A program made the translations under genes and the position numbers. Below, piece after piece: positions 47,258 through 58,911 of a stretch of DNA of 64,000 nt; the first letter of the stretch is position 1, and each line of letters begins with the position of its first letter. The stretch is from Plumapathes pennacea (taxonomy: Eukaryota; Cnidaria; Anthozoa; Antipatharia; Myriopathidae), in assembly GCA_964036295.1 (NCBI GenBank), contig OZ038462.1, positions 27,021,759-27,085,758 on the forward strand, written 5' to 3'. Below the pieces are notes generated by a model that did not search any database, was not told the DNA's origin, and worked only from the letters and a program-made list of their open reading frames with translations.

Positions 47258-47430
47258 ATGGCGTTATATCTCCGCCAAAATTCGACTTTCGCTTGCTGTG
47301 TCAAGTTTACTTTCTACATTGGAGTTTCACATATTATTGGAATTTCGCTTTTCAACCTCAGACACACATGAATGCTTCAGTCTTATGTAAGGATCTATAT
47401 ATGGTCCCGCACAAGATGGCGTCAGCGTGG
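47258..47430. repeat. Left arm of a 170-bp inverted repeat pair
   Basis: ATGGCGTTATATCTCCGCC through CAAGATGGCGTCAGCGTGG matches, in reverse complement, 62110-62280. Shared strings include AAAATTCGACTTTCG, TTTCTACATTGG and ATATGGTCCCGCACAAGATG. It marks the left junction of the material that expanded the intron. Confidence 0.7.
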
Positions 47431-47873
47431 TTGAACTATCAGCTCAAAATTTAGCATTTCGTTGTGTCCAAGCGTTCTGATAGACAACGGAAATTAGTAG
47501 GGACTGAGAAGTACAGTTGTCAGGTTATTGGATGTGGGCGGCCATCTTGGATTGTTTTATGATGAGGAGGCCTGGGAAGAGCATTACGGACGGAATTGGT
47601 TTAGCGTATTATTATATAGATTTACCTCAGTCAGGGAATTTTGGAGGGAAGTTTCTGTTTTCGGGAGGATTTCATAAGAGCGCTCTCTCATAAGAGAGAA
47701 GGACCGTGATCAACCGCCGTGACGAATTACGCAAGGTTCTAACCAAAGGTCATGTGACCGAAGGGTGGGCTGTACTGCACGGCTGCAAACTGAATCGAAG
47801 ATGTACGGTATATTAAAAAGGAAATAGGAAAAAAGGAAGGAAAGTAAAAAAGGAAAGAATACTCAGCATAAAT

Positions 47874-48201
47874 AGAGCCGTTTTGGATGACTGTCGAAAG
47901 TAAAAGAGTGATTGCTTTGGTTTTTGCGTTTGCTTCGCTTTCCGATTGGTCCTAACAACTTTAGCAACATTCTTGGCCAATCAAGAGCAAAAGCAAAACC
48001 TGGTTGCAATATTCTTACGCAAGAAAGCAAGTCGCGATGGCGTGTTCTCGCACTGCTGATTGGTTTGTAAAGCCAATCGCAACGTACTTGATTTTGGTTT
48101 TGGTCGGACTTCTAATTGGTCTGATGTGTTTTTGCTCGCCTCATTGATTGGCTTTGTGATTGCTTTGGTTTTGGTTTTCGACAGTCACATGAAAAGCGCT
48201 C
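47874..48201. repeat. MITE, family 2
   Basis: The left end AGAGCCGTTTTGGATGACTG, followed by TCGAAAG, is mirrored by the right end (reversed AGAGCGCTTTTCATGTGACT, then GTCGAAA). The interior repeats GATTGCTTTGGTTTT and CAAGAGCAAAAGCAAAACC. Related to the copy at 9655. Confidence 0.65.
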
Positions 48202-48699
48202 TATTTGCACTGCTAAATTCATCTGATGCAGGAAAAGATCAGCCGTCATGTGCAGAGCATGACATTCATGTGAAAGTTCCTGAGACTGCTGGCCCATTAA
48301 CTGAAGAGAAGTTGTGGGAGTTGAGGCAAATAATTGACCCAGTTATGGATGACAGTAACTATGGGATTAAACTTTACAACTGAACAGTGGTTGGAGTGAC
48401 CAGATTGATTCTAAAGCAGTGATCTCCAGCCTTTTGAAACCATCACCAGGCCTTATTCACACTTGCTGAAGAGCATGTGAAGTGGACATTTTTTGGACAG
48501 TGTTTGAATTAATGTTTGAGTTTTTGGCTGAGATGTCAGTGTCAACCAAACGTTCCTGCCATGTTTAGAGTTGGAACAATGTTATTGTTATTGTTTTCAG
48601 AGTGTTGAGTTTTACTTGGGGAGAAGAATTTGAGCATGTGGATAAAAGAATGCAAGGAAAGTAGCTCTTTTTTTTTTTTTTCAGAAAACATAGAATGGG

Positions 48700-48745
48700 G
48701 GTGACTATCAGCCCGATGGGCACAGGTTCGAATCCCGGTGGGGAC
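48700..48745 (+). repeat. tRNA-derived SINE remnant (B box)
   Basis: GGTTCGAATCC at 48725-48735 is a perfect RNA polymerase III B box, preceded by CAGCCCGATGGGCACA. The TΨC stem is imperfect and no matching 5' tRNA half is visible, so this is not a functional tRNA. Probably a decayed SINE. Confidence 0.35.
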
Positions 48746-48999
48746 ACGTTCTTTCTTTTTTTCCTTCCATTTTTTCTGTTCCTTTTTTAAGTGTTTACCG
48801 TACACGGCTTCGATTTAGTTTGCAGCCGTACCGTGTCAGGAGTTTTACGACGTCGCAAAAATCCTTCGCAAACCGGCATCAAAGTCTCATGATTTTTGAA
48901 ACATCGAGCCACATCATCCCCATATTCAGTGACCACTTAACGTGACAGCTGTGCTTCTCTGTCCAAGTTGATTTCCGTTTACTAGATTTGCGTTGTCTA

Positions 49000-49630
49000 T
49001 TAGAACGCTTGGACACATAGAAATGCTGATATTTAAGACCGGAGATCAGCACTTATTTACCAATTACAGAGCAGTGTCCACCTTACCTGTCTTCTCCAAT
49101 CTTCTAGAAAGAGCCTTGTATAATGGTATTCTTAGGTACTTAGTAAGAACAATATTTTATACAAAAATCAATTCGGATTTCAAAAAAATCATTCCACCTC
49201 CTTTGCACTTCTAAATCTATTCGAAAAATATCATCAGCAATAGACTAAAAAAGAAACCCGTAAGAATCATCCTCGATCTTTCAAAGGCATTCGGTACCGT
49301 TAGCTTCAGTATCATATTCGATAAGTTAGAACTGCGCACTTGACTGGATCAAAGATTATTGTTCAGAAAGATATAAGTTTGTTCAATTTAATGGTCACTG
49401 CTCGCAACCAAGAGATTATTAAGTGTGGAGTCCCTCAAAGGTCTATCCTCGGGCCACTTCTCTTCTTACTTTACATCAATGACTTTTGTAAAGCCTCCGA
49501 TATACTCGAAATCATTCTATTTGCTGAAGACACGAACCTGTTTTTCTCACACAAAAGCACGAGCGTCCTTTCTCAATCTGTCAACTGTGAAATGAACAAA
49601 ATCACTGACTGGCAACAAACTATCACTTAA
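49000..49630 (+). mobile_element. LINE reverse-transcriptase fragment, plus strand
   Basis: Broken frames encode the RT palm region: PVFSNLLERALYN, VRIILDLSKAF, then CGVPQRSILGPLLFLLYIND and FAEDTNLF. This order matches jockey/CR1-type non-LTR elements. The catalytic FADD box reads FAED here, and stops and frameshifts interrupt the sequence, so the element is dead. Confidence 0.75.
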
Positions 49631-49899
49631 TATAAGAAATCTAATTGCTGCGCAGCGAGCGGAGCAGCAGTTCATATTCTTGGCAATACATTTTGAAAGG
49701 TAGGAAAAAATCCTGTTTTCATCCCAGAGTGCACCGCAAATTTTTGGGCCATAATGCACCGCAAATTTTTGGGCCCAACCTCGTTCCCAGGGCCATCCGC
49801 GGCAGAAGCTCCCGACCAATGACCCTGGTACAGGCTGCAAAATGTACAAGATTCTTGTACATTTCCCCGCTTGGTATCATGGGAAGGTATCTGATTTTT

Positions 49900-50346
49900 T
49901 TTTCAAAATGGCGGTTTACAATTTCCTGCGTTCTCTGAACTTTTCGGTTCAGGAGTCAGACATATCTGTAAATTTCAAAGTGGGACAAGTGCGGGCATTA
50001 GAAGCCCTGGAGAAGGATGTCTTTGGTGTTCTACCAACAGGATACGGGAAATCGTTAATTTCCAGTTGATTCCCAATTTGAATGCTTTAAAAAAGCACAC
50101 TGGAACCACTGTAGAAATAGATTCAGTCATTTTAGTTATTTGTCCTCTTCAAATCATTCGAAGTCGTTGACGCAGAAGGGAATTACAAGTGCTGTTTTGC
50201 GCTGCGGTGGATTACAAGAGCTGGACAACAGTTCAAGTGATAATTCAAGTGATGACGAGTTGTTGTTAGAAATCGGTCCGGAGACGGAAAATATTCGCTT
50301 CTCGTTTGATTTAAAGCTTCTTTGCCATCTGTGCACTAATAAATAA
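49900..50346 (+). pseudogene. RecQ-like helicase, N-terminal fragment
   Basis: From 49908 the frame encodes FKVGQVRALEALEKDVFGVL, then PTGYGKSLI, which is the Q-motif region and Walker A of a RecQ-family SF2 helicase. One base later the frame breaks; the shifted frame continues QLIPNLNALKKHTG and VILVICPLQ (motif Ia region). It then degenerates into a Ser/Asp-rich frame to about 50340. Non-functional. Confidence 0.6.
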
Positions 50347-50511
50347 ATATCCTATACGTACATGATATTGTGAATTTTAGTTCCAAGACTGCCTATCCAG
50401 AACATCGATTCGGACATGAAAGCATTTGCATCTGTACGATATGTGGCATATGACAATTGACATTTTCTGGTTTTGTTTTACTAGGGGCCAGGAATTTCGA
50501 CCAGCATTTAA

Positions 50512-52098
50512 GGTGTTAGGACTGGCTCAGGGTCAAAAAATTAACTGCCCATATTACTTAACTAAATTGATTATTATTATCATAAAGGATTAAATACGAA
50601 AGATGAAGACTATCTGATCACCAGATTTCTAGATATCTGCCGTTGAAGTTGGTTGCTACGTGTGCTATTTTTATACGCCATGCTGGAGCCAACGGAAATT
50701 ATGGTCAGTGGCGCTCTCTGGGCATGCGTGGTGGCGTGTTTTCAGTGACGAACACGATATGTGTCCTCGATCATTCGTGTGATACGCGTGTCCACGAAAA
50801 CAGTACCGCGGGGTTAGATTAAAAGGCCTTTCCGCCTTGGTTTTCGTCAGCTGAGGCCTTTCCCTACTGCTCCTCTTTCCATCCTCGCTTTGTGAGCTCT
50901 TCGCTGGAAATACAAAGAGGATGATCCTTCGCCAGACCCACGAAATTCATGCGCTGTTGAAGACCTTTGTTTGACATGCTCATATGAAGCTGAAGCATGT
51001 ACATGATCGCCGCTAGACTAAGTACGTATTCAGAAATAGTAGCGATCATATAGAAATGTAGCAAGCAGCGACCCTGGCGCTCCTTACGGTCAGAGCAAAG
51101 GGAAAACCGGCCAAGTGTCGGGAAAAAAAAAAGCTGAAACTGTGTTCTTACTGTTCGGCGCATGTTTTTAATCAGCATTCGTTTAGTTTTCTATCACGGT
51201 ATTAAAGCTGGAAGGTCGTTTTCATATTTTGAAGCCTGCCGAGAATGTGAAGCATCTCCTTTATCTATTCAAGAGCTAAATGTTTCCATTGTTGCGGGGG
51301 CAAAGGTTATTTCTTTCGTGAGATATCCGTAACATGGCTTCGTGTTTCAAGCGTGAGATCCTCAATGCGCATGACTTGGAGTCGTTGCTATGCTTGACGT
51401 CATTTGTTTACGACGCCATGTTCATTGTCTTTGACTGCCGACTAGTTGACGAAGTTGCTCGCTTCCGTTCGTGGTACAATCGACGAAAACTCGTTGAATA
51501 TGTTGCACAGCGGTCTTTCAACAAAATATAAAGATGGCGCTGGTTTGTGACAAGGCGAACGATTGCAATTCGGCGCAATGTTCTCAAAATTCTACTTCCT
51601 GTGAGGACTGTCACGGAAGAATGCTACACCGAAAGAGTAATATACAACCGATCTCGACAAAACTTGGGGCAATTGTGCAATACATCAATTAAAAAAAGAT
51701 GTAGGCAGCCCGGAGCACGAAGTGTACAGACGACTGAATTATGGCCGCCGAAAGGTGAGGCTAATGCTGAAAACTTCGGGAACATATTACAAAGCCAGAT
51801 ATTAATTTTCTTCTCCGGGCTGCCTACGTTTTTTAGAGACTAATGTACGTCACATATTGCAATTTGAATATGCCTTGAAAATTATTTTGTCGAGGAGAAA
51901 ATCCAGTATAGCTATAATTTGAGCCCGCGATTCAAGCGGCGATCCTGACGCATTGTTTGTGAAATTTGACACCTCTAATAAAAAATAATAAACTCTAACC
52001 TACACCGGTTAATGTGAGCAACACCTCTTTTTTGTGTGACTAGCCAATAGTGAGTAAATTAGGGTTGAATACAACCTATTTTAGCCAGTCCTAATACC
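50512..52098. mobile_element. TTAA-flanked inverted-repeat element 1 (1.59 kb)
   Basis: The left end GGTGTTAGGACTGGCTC follows TTAA (50508-50511), and the right end is its imperfect complement (GCCAGTCCTAATACC) followed by TTAA (52099-52102). A TTAA target duplication is typical of piggyBac and Kolobok elements. No transposase is recognised inside; a frame at 51334-51531 is unidentified. A 14-bp palindromic pair (GTAGGCAGCCCGGA) lies at 51701 and 51813. Confidence 0.6.
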
Positions 52099-52102
52099 TT
52101 AA

Positions 52103-53971
52103 AGTGCACATAAGCCTTCAGAGGATACATTTTTATACGAAATTAGGAAGTAATCTAAGCAACTTATGCCCAAAAGAAAGCCCTTCCGAAGCGTTCTTAT
52201 ATTTTTTTTCGCCCGGTAAACATGCGAAAAAGTGCCATTTTGACTTCCGGTTTAGATTTGTCCGCGTAAGATGATTGATCAAGGGCCTGGGCTGTGACGT
52301 CAGAGGAGTGGCGTCTCGACTCGTCCGAACAGAGTTTTCACCGGTTTTACTCCGAAATGCCTTATAGATGTGTTGTTGGAGGTTGCTCCTTGGAGCCAGA
52401 TCATAAGCAAGGATTCGCATTTTATATGATTCAGTTTCCGAATGACCAAAGAGGTGAAGCGAGGAAGCGAAAGAGAAATGGTCCAGTTTGTCAAGGCCAA
52501 ACGTGTGAAATGGGAGCTGACGATCAATTCCGGTTCTGCTCAGCTTATTTCAAACCAGATGATTTTGACATTGCATGGAACTGACAATAACGAATTGCAC
52601 AATCTCGACTTGGACCTGGTAAAGGACAATCTCGGTATTGTAGTACAAAGTTGATAAGAAGGGGAAAGATTGACCGAGTAATCGTCGGGTCCCACAATTT
52701 GTCGACGGGTAGTAATAAGTAATTATATTTAATCCAAAATATATTCAGCTGTGGGAAGTTTGTTACCTTTTCTATCGTAGGTATCGAATATCAAATGAGC
52801 AAACCATCGCGTTCGCCGGAGGTTTATGGTCGATGAGGTCAACACTGCGACACTGCAATTCATGTTTGAAACCGAGCGAAAGATGGTTTTTCGGCTAGAT
52901 TTTTCTAGGGCTATAGTCGACCGTGTGCCGGATTTGTGGCACATATTTACTCAAACAACTTGGTTTCCAAATCGCCGAAGTTAGACGACGGCCGCAGAAG
53001 TTGGAAATTTTTGGCAATCTCCGAAAGGAGTCGTTCTGACTGTTGACAGTCGCCTGTTGATCCACCGCGGCGAAAGCAAAATCCTCCAAACGGTGAAGAA
53101 GGGCGCCACAAACCGCAATTAAAGTGTAATACTTTATTGTCTACCCGTACAGGGAAGTTTAGAATGACTGTTTTTGTACATTCCAGGAGTTTTCAGAAGA
53201 GCCGCTCTCTCTCGAAGTCAAATATAACTGACCGTGGTCAACTGCCGTGACGAATTACGCAACTGCTCTCAGTCGAAATCCCGAGCGAGAGTTATCGTGA
53301 GACATCCGCAGAATCTCAATGCTTGTGAATGCCGATGCTGCCGTAGCACATCAACATTGCAATTCCCACACGAACACCTAAAATATGAGTAAAACACAGA
53401 GAAGCAATTACAGATGTACCACGTAAACAAATGCAAAACTCGGACATATTTTACGCTTACCAACTACTGGCTCCAAAATGTTCTTCCGAGCAATCTTGCA
53501 GTGTTATGGTTCTTGTTCTTTTCCCTCCTTTTCCTTTCTGTTACGCTTCATGCCATTCTTGGTCAGCAAGTAGCTCTTGTCAGCGCACGGGTTGGACTTC
53601 ATAGTGGATATCGTACAGTATACACGTGGAATCAATGTAATATAGTTCAGATATCAGATATACCGCTTTCTTCATCGCTTCTAGAGCTCGCCATTGCCGT
53701 ACGAGTCCAAAAACACGGGTAAACAGCGAGAAAAACGTACACAAACCTGATAAATAAGAGCTATGAAGAGGTGCCGAGCCGAAACGCGCCACTCCTCTGA
53801 CGTCACAGGTCCCAGTCTCCTACATTGCGCGGTCTGAATTTTATATTTCCGATTTCAAACGCGTGAAAAAAATATAAGAACGCTTCGGAAAGGCTTTCTT
53901 TTGGGCATAAGTTGCTTAGATTACTTCCTAATTCCGTATAAAAATGTATCCTCTGAAGGCTTATGTGCACT
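52103..53971. mobile_element. TTAA-flanked Kolobok-like element 2 with THAP remnant (1.87 kb)
   Basis: The terminal inverted repeats are about 105 bp, starting AGTGCACATAAGCC at both ends. Both extend inward to a second matching block around GTGACGTCAGAGGAGTGGCG (about 52297 and 53790). TTAA flanks both sides (52099-52102, 53972-53975). At 52357-52584 a frame starts MPYRCVVGGCS and ends CSAYFKPDDF, the THAP zinc-finger pattern. The middle is best read in another frame (MVQFVKAKRVKW), so compensating shifts have occurred, and the zinc-binding His of the CSxHF box is Tyr. Kolobok transposases carry a THAP domain and use TTAA. Non-autonomous now. Confidence 0.7.
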
Positions 53972-54039
53972 TTAAAAGGCTTCCTATTTTGGGTTCACTG
54001 TTCCCTGATGTTCCATTAGTTGCCCTGACGGGACAGCCC

Positions 54040-54257
54040 CACAGAAGATGCAGGAGACAATAATAATTATTGTCTTAGGTTTAAAATCACCAGTAAAAAT
54101 TGTGGAAAATGTTGATCGACCAAATATTTTTATTGGCAAGTATGGGCGTGGCCCAGCAAGGCTCGGTATTGAATCATTTGAGAACGTTTTGACACCAATT
54201 GCTGAACAGTTAAAGCTTGATTTGATAAACTACCCCCCATTTGACTCCCAAGAGTAA
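54040..54257 (+). pseudogene. RecQ-like helicase, central fragment
   Basis: The frame encodes KMQETIIIIVLGLKSP, VENVDRPNIF and IAEQLKLDLINYP. This corresponds to the end of RecA-like domain 1 and the start of domain 2 of RecQ helicases, where VVESFDRPNL is usual. It begins just right of the TTAA insertions and shares orientation with the fragment at 49.9 kb, so both come from one interrupted helicase gene. Confidence 0.6.
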
Positions 54258-56884
54258 TCAAGTTCAATTTTCTCATTCAGTTGGCAGTACAAATTTATAT
54301 TCATACAGTAAGGTAAACTTGGCTTTTGATACTTTGCTCAGATGATAGCTGATTAAACCATCAATTCTCACTACATCACTCATACAATTTTCTCTTAAAA
54401 GGTTAAGAGAATCTGCCTTTTGAACTTTGAACTTGGGAGTGAAAGAGTTAACTCATTTGTGTCCAAGTGAAAAACAAAGAAAATTAATCATAAATTAAAT
54501 ATTTGCAGGAACATGAAAAGGCATACCTTTTTGGAAAAGCCTAGTAGATATAAAGTTTGGCTGAAATCTGGTAAAAGGATGGTGGGTTCCTCAATATGAT
54601 ATTCGGTCAACTTGAAAAGTGAAATGGTAGACAATATTTTCCAGGAAATTCACAGTACATTGAATATGTTCAGAAACATGGAAAGGCATACCTCTTTGGA
54701 AAGCTTGTTAGATGTATTTCATGATAGAAGGCTGGTTTTTCACAATCAGAACAACATTTGAAATAAATAAACATTCAACCAGCATAAATTAGTACAATTT
54801 CACCCTGGAATTTAGACAAAGCATATCTGGACTAAACAAATTTTGTCCTGGAACAACTACTGACACACATAAAGTTTTTATCTTGAAATCTTGTTCTGGA
54901 AGTTTAGCTGAAAGGATTTGATAAAAGGTAAGTAGGTTCCAAAGTATGATAGCCCTGCTACTTGGAAGCACCATATACTCATAATTTATTCATGATGTTA
55001 TGATACCTGAATCATATTTTACAAACATGGAAGTAAATTAAGTGAAGGTATTTACATGCTACCAGGGTGAAGAGAAGGGTCATCTAATAGCAGTTGGTCA
55101 TCCCAGAAATGAGAAACACTGCATTTGCAACGAAAACACTTTTCTTTGCAGACAATCGAAAGTCGCTGTGATATGTCAACAAATCAAGCAACATTGACTC
55201 GCAGCTGATTTCACACCAAGCGGTATGTGACGCGACTGTAAACTCTGCCCAAATTCGCTGCCGTTTTTATGATTATCGACCCTTATCATTGTAATCTAAC
55301 TTTCAAACATGTTTTTGTAACAGTGTGCAAGGTTTTGAATTGGACTTGAACGGCACTCGCATATTATGTAAACAGCTTTATTCTCAAAATTACATAAGAT
55401 GTCGACAAACTCACTTGACTCGTCGCTGAAATCATCAGTTCGCGGTCAATTTCCGATTCTTCACCGAAGGATAATTCTTCCACGACACTATCCAGACCAC
55501 TAACATTATCAGATCCCGGTACTAAAGCCAAACCTTATCAAAATTTAAGATATCGACAATCTTTATCACGCAAAATTAGTGCCGTGCTGTCGCAGGAACA
55601 ACACAACACAACACAACATACCAATCATAAACAATATTTTATTGAGCAGATCGGACCAATCACAGCGCGTGGTAGTTCAGCCTGTACCAGGGTCATTGGT
55701 CGGGAGCTTCTGCCGCGGATGGCCCTGGGAACGAGGTTGTTTTGGGCCAGGATGCACTTCACAACGGACAACAACACGTCAGCTCAGGTGAGTTTGTTTT
55801 TTGTTCGCTGTTTTTGCTTATAATTCGTCTTTACGTTATGAAAGACTTCAGATCATTCCACTGTCTTTTAAAAGAGAACATGAAAGCTTTTGTAAAGCTG
55901 GACAGATTTCAAAGTTTTTTGCTCAGACGAAGGGATAGCGCTCGAAACGTCAGCTTCAACTTATTTCGGTTTCGATGTCGCCGCTATATTAATTCGTTTC
56001 TTTCTTGCAGGTTTCTTTTACGGCGATCTATCGAGGTGGGTAATTTTATTGATTTGTTGAAAATTGTTTCACGACACCAAGTTTTTCAGAGGTTATCCTT
56101 GCTTGCTTATTCAGTTACATGCATTCTCACAATCATCTCTTTGACTACGAAAGGAGTGAACACGTTCACGTTCACGTTGTGCATGACTTACAGGTCATTT
56201 TTCGCAACTCATCGTGCCCAGTTAGTCAACAAAATCACCACTTTTGATATTAGCTATCCCATTTTTCTTTCAGAATCTTGCTGAACATATATACACACAC
56301 ATTGGTGTGTTGCACAAGAAAATGTCATCAAATCAAAAACATAAGCTCTTAGTTTACTTAGTTCCTGTTAGAATAAGATTGTGATTAATTAGGTTTAAAA
56401 ATTGTAAATTGCTGTCAGTTATTGATATTCTTTGAATAGCTTACAACAAATTTGTCAATTGTAAATTGGCAGCCATTTTTGCAAGAAAAAATTCGTATTA
56501 GCTTTCTGCTTAGTCAGTTCCTGTTGGATTTATTTTATTGATACTCTTTGAATATCTTGCAACAATAATCAATTCTTATTGCTTGTATTACAAATCTTTT
56601 TAGCCTTAAAAAATATAATATAAAAACATTATTATTGCCAACTATGTGTTCCTATCATGAAATATGTACCAAGATTTGTTTTGCAAATTAGCCAGATTTG
56701 GTACAATAGGTTTGTTGTGATCATCTGGGTTAGAGTAGTCTCCAGGAAGAATGTTGTTGGCGACTGACAGAGTCAAGTGAAAGGATTTGTCAGATGGTGG
56801 TACAGTATTTGTCTCTAAACTGTTCACACTCCTGGGTTCAAACCATTTGCCATGTTAGCCAGATTTGTTGCAATGTACACTTAC

Positions 56885-57560
56885 ATGCAATTTATTAGGA
56901 TGTGGGGTATCCATGGCAAGTTTTGATGTAGTGTAATTCCAAGAAACTTGGTGTGCTCAATCCTATCAATGTTAATTCCATTTATGTGAAGGTAAATTTA
57001 GAAAAAAATAACTTTTTCCTTGCTGGGTGAAATAGAACATACTTAGTTTTGGTAGGATGAAGGGTTAGTTTGTTAGCTGTTAGCCAGGATGCAACATGCT
57101 TGAGTTCAGTATTTATGATATGAAAGATTTTCTGACCTTGTATTTGGCAAATAGATTTGTGTCATCAGCAAAGAAGATAAAAGCTAGGTGTAACTAGAGC
57201 AGTTAAAAATGTCATTTACATGTATTAGGAATAAGAGTGGCCCTAGCACTGATCCTTGTGGGACCCCACAGTTTATTTTCTTGTATGATGACTTAGTGTT
57301 AATAAGTCAACATACTGCTGTCCGTTGCTTAGGTAGCTCTTTAGCCAGATTAGGGGTATTCCTCTGAAGCCATAAAATTCAAGTTTGTCTAGTAGTATTT
57401 GGTGATAAATATTGTGTCAAACGCTTTCTCGAGATCAATAAGAATGCCTGTTGTGATTTCATTGTTTTCAAATGCTTGGAAGATTTGGTCCACCAATTCA
57501 AGGACAGCCATCCACATAGAGTGTCTTTTTCTAAAACCGTATTAATTGGTGATCAATGAA
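56885..57560 (-). mobile_element. LINE reverse-transcriptase fragment, minus strand
   Basis: Read on the minus strand across several frames: [90 protein letters not shown]. This covers RT fingers, palm (intact FADD) and thumb of a jockey/CR1-type LINE. Frameshifts and stops make it inactive. Confidence 0.8.
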
Positions 57561-57789
57561 AATATTAAATTTGTAAGAAGGAAGACATTCTGAAATAGAC
57601 AATTTGTGCCGGGATTAATACAGTAGGCTCCAGTTGTTCAATGTATAACTATATCCAGTAGATAAGTTGCTATCCAGCATAAGCAATGTCCTCCCAACTA
57701 CATTTTTTGTGAGATTACACCAAAATCAGTGCAGCAATTACTATCTTTAGATATCCTAGTTATATGTCATTATAAACAACACTGATTCC

Positions 57790-58560
57790 TATCAAGAAGG
57801 TCACTGAAACTGTCTTTCTGGGTGTCATAATAATAGACTAACACGTAAAGTGGAAACCCCTTATTGCTCATGTTGCTTTTAGAGTTTCAAAGGCTATAGG
57901 AATACTATATAAATCAATTTTTTTCCTTTCTAAGTCCCCGCTTTGCTATATAATTCTTTCAGTAGTCTACCCTTACTTTTATTATTGCATCTTAGTGTGG
58001 GGATCTACCTACTCTTCTAATCTCCATTGTTTAGTACTTCAGAAGCACATAGTGCGAATTGCCAATAAGGAATGTTATCTAGCTCACACATTTCAAGTCG
58101 TCAATTTATGTTTTTGTTTAAGAATCGGTTACTACCCCCAAGACTTTGATAATTATTTTTCACTTTTGGTTGTAATGACATTCATAATTACAGCACAAGG
58201 AATGCCCGTTTGTTCCACCTTCCTTTTTGCAGAACCAATATCAGACAATTCTCCATTTATTAAAATTATATAAATAATAAATATAAGATAAAAATAAAAA
58301 TATAAAAATATAAAAATATTTAACTCTCTAGGCATCGAAATTCGTAATTGTACAACTATCTCAACGTTCTTCAAAGCTAAGTTGAAAACTAATAGCATTC
58401 TCTGTTGAACAACTATCAGTAAGCTATTTCCTCTACTGCAATGCAACTATATTTGTTTTTCCTGTATCGCTATGTATACTTGCACTCCACTTGCACTTTT
58501 ATCTTTAACCTTAGAACTGCACTCCTGCACCGTACTATAATATATCCCAGTAATTTTAGA
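57790..58560 (+). mobile_element. LINE RT C-terminal fragment, plus strand
   Basis: The plus strand encodes VTETVFLGVIID, VSKAIGILYKS, YPYFYYCILVWGSTY, LQKHIVRIAN and a C-terminal FFKAKLKTN tail. This is the usual end of jockey/CR1-type reverse transcriptases. It lies back to back with the minus-strand fragment at 56885-57560, so two separate insertions are involved. Confidence 0.7.
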
Positions 58561-58911
58561 GGAAGCTGAAATGATACAAGCCTCCGGCTTCTCTTCTGAG
58601 CTCCCTCACCACACAAAAAAAAAGAAAAAAGATCAATATGTATATATCAATTTAATCCCCGAACGAAGTGAGGGAAATACTCACGACACTAATGCAGTAA
58701 AATTATACCGCCTACTTGGGGACTCCAAGCCTGTCGCCATCTCGAAATTTAACGTTGTCTGTCAGTCAGTCTGTCTGTCTGGCGTACGACTTTAGGCGCG
58801 GTTACCCCGCTAGCCAATAACATAGGCCGGATCGATCACGTGTGCCCTGTTGTTTTACTCGGAATAACTTAGAGAAATTAGATTTGAACGAAGCAACAAT
58901 ATATCGTAGCT

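Larger units (their letters stand above)
49777..55738. mobile_element. 5.96-kb element bounded by 61-bp perfect inverted repeats, carrying RecQ-like helicase
   Basis: Positions 49777-49837 and 55678-55738 are identical over 61 of 61 bases in inverted orientation (inner edge CAGCCTGTACCAGGGTCATT, outer edge CGAGGTT). Inside lie two RecQ-type helicase fragments in plus orientation and, between them, two TTAA-flanked insertions. The ends look like terminal repeats of a DNA transposon, or two copies of one short element that happened to land in opposite directions. Helicase-bearing DNA transposons are known in eukaryotes (for example Academ), but the class here is not established. Confidence 0.5.

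Noticed and set aside
48060..48383. 107-residue plus-strand open frame with a hydrophobic segment
   Set aside because: Its first half is the right end of a family 2 MITE. The second half (PLTEEKLWELRQII) shows no known domain.
48700..48745. Possible tRNA gene
   Set aside because: Has a perfect B box, but the TΨC stem is mismatched and no D arm, anticodon arm or acceptor stem is present.
55742..56284. 180-residue plus-strand open frame, the longest unexplained one
   Set aside because: Begins inside the 61-bp inverted repeat and contains RDSARNVSF, a phrase often seen in translated repeats. No domain or splice support; left unannotated.
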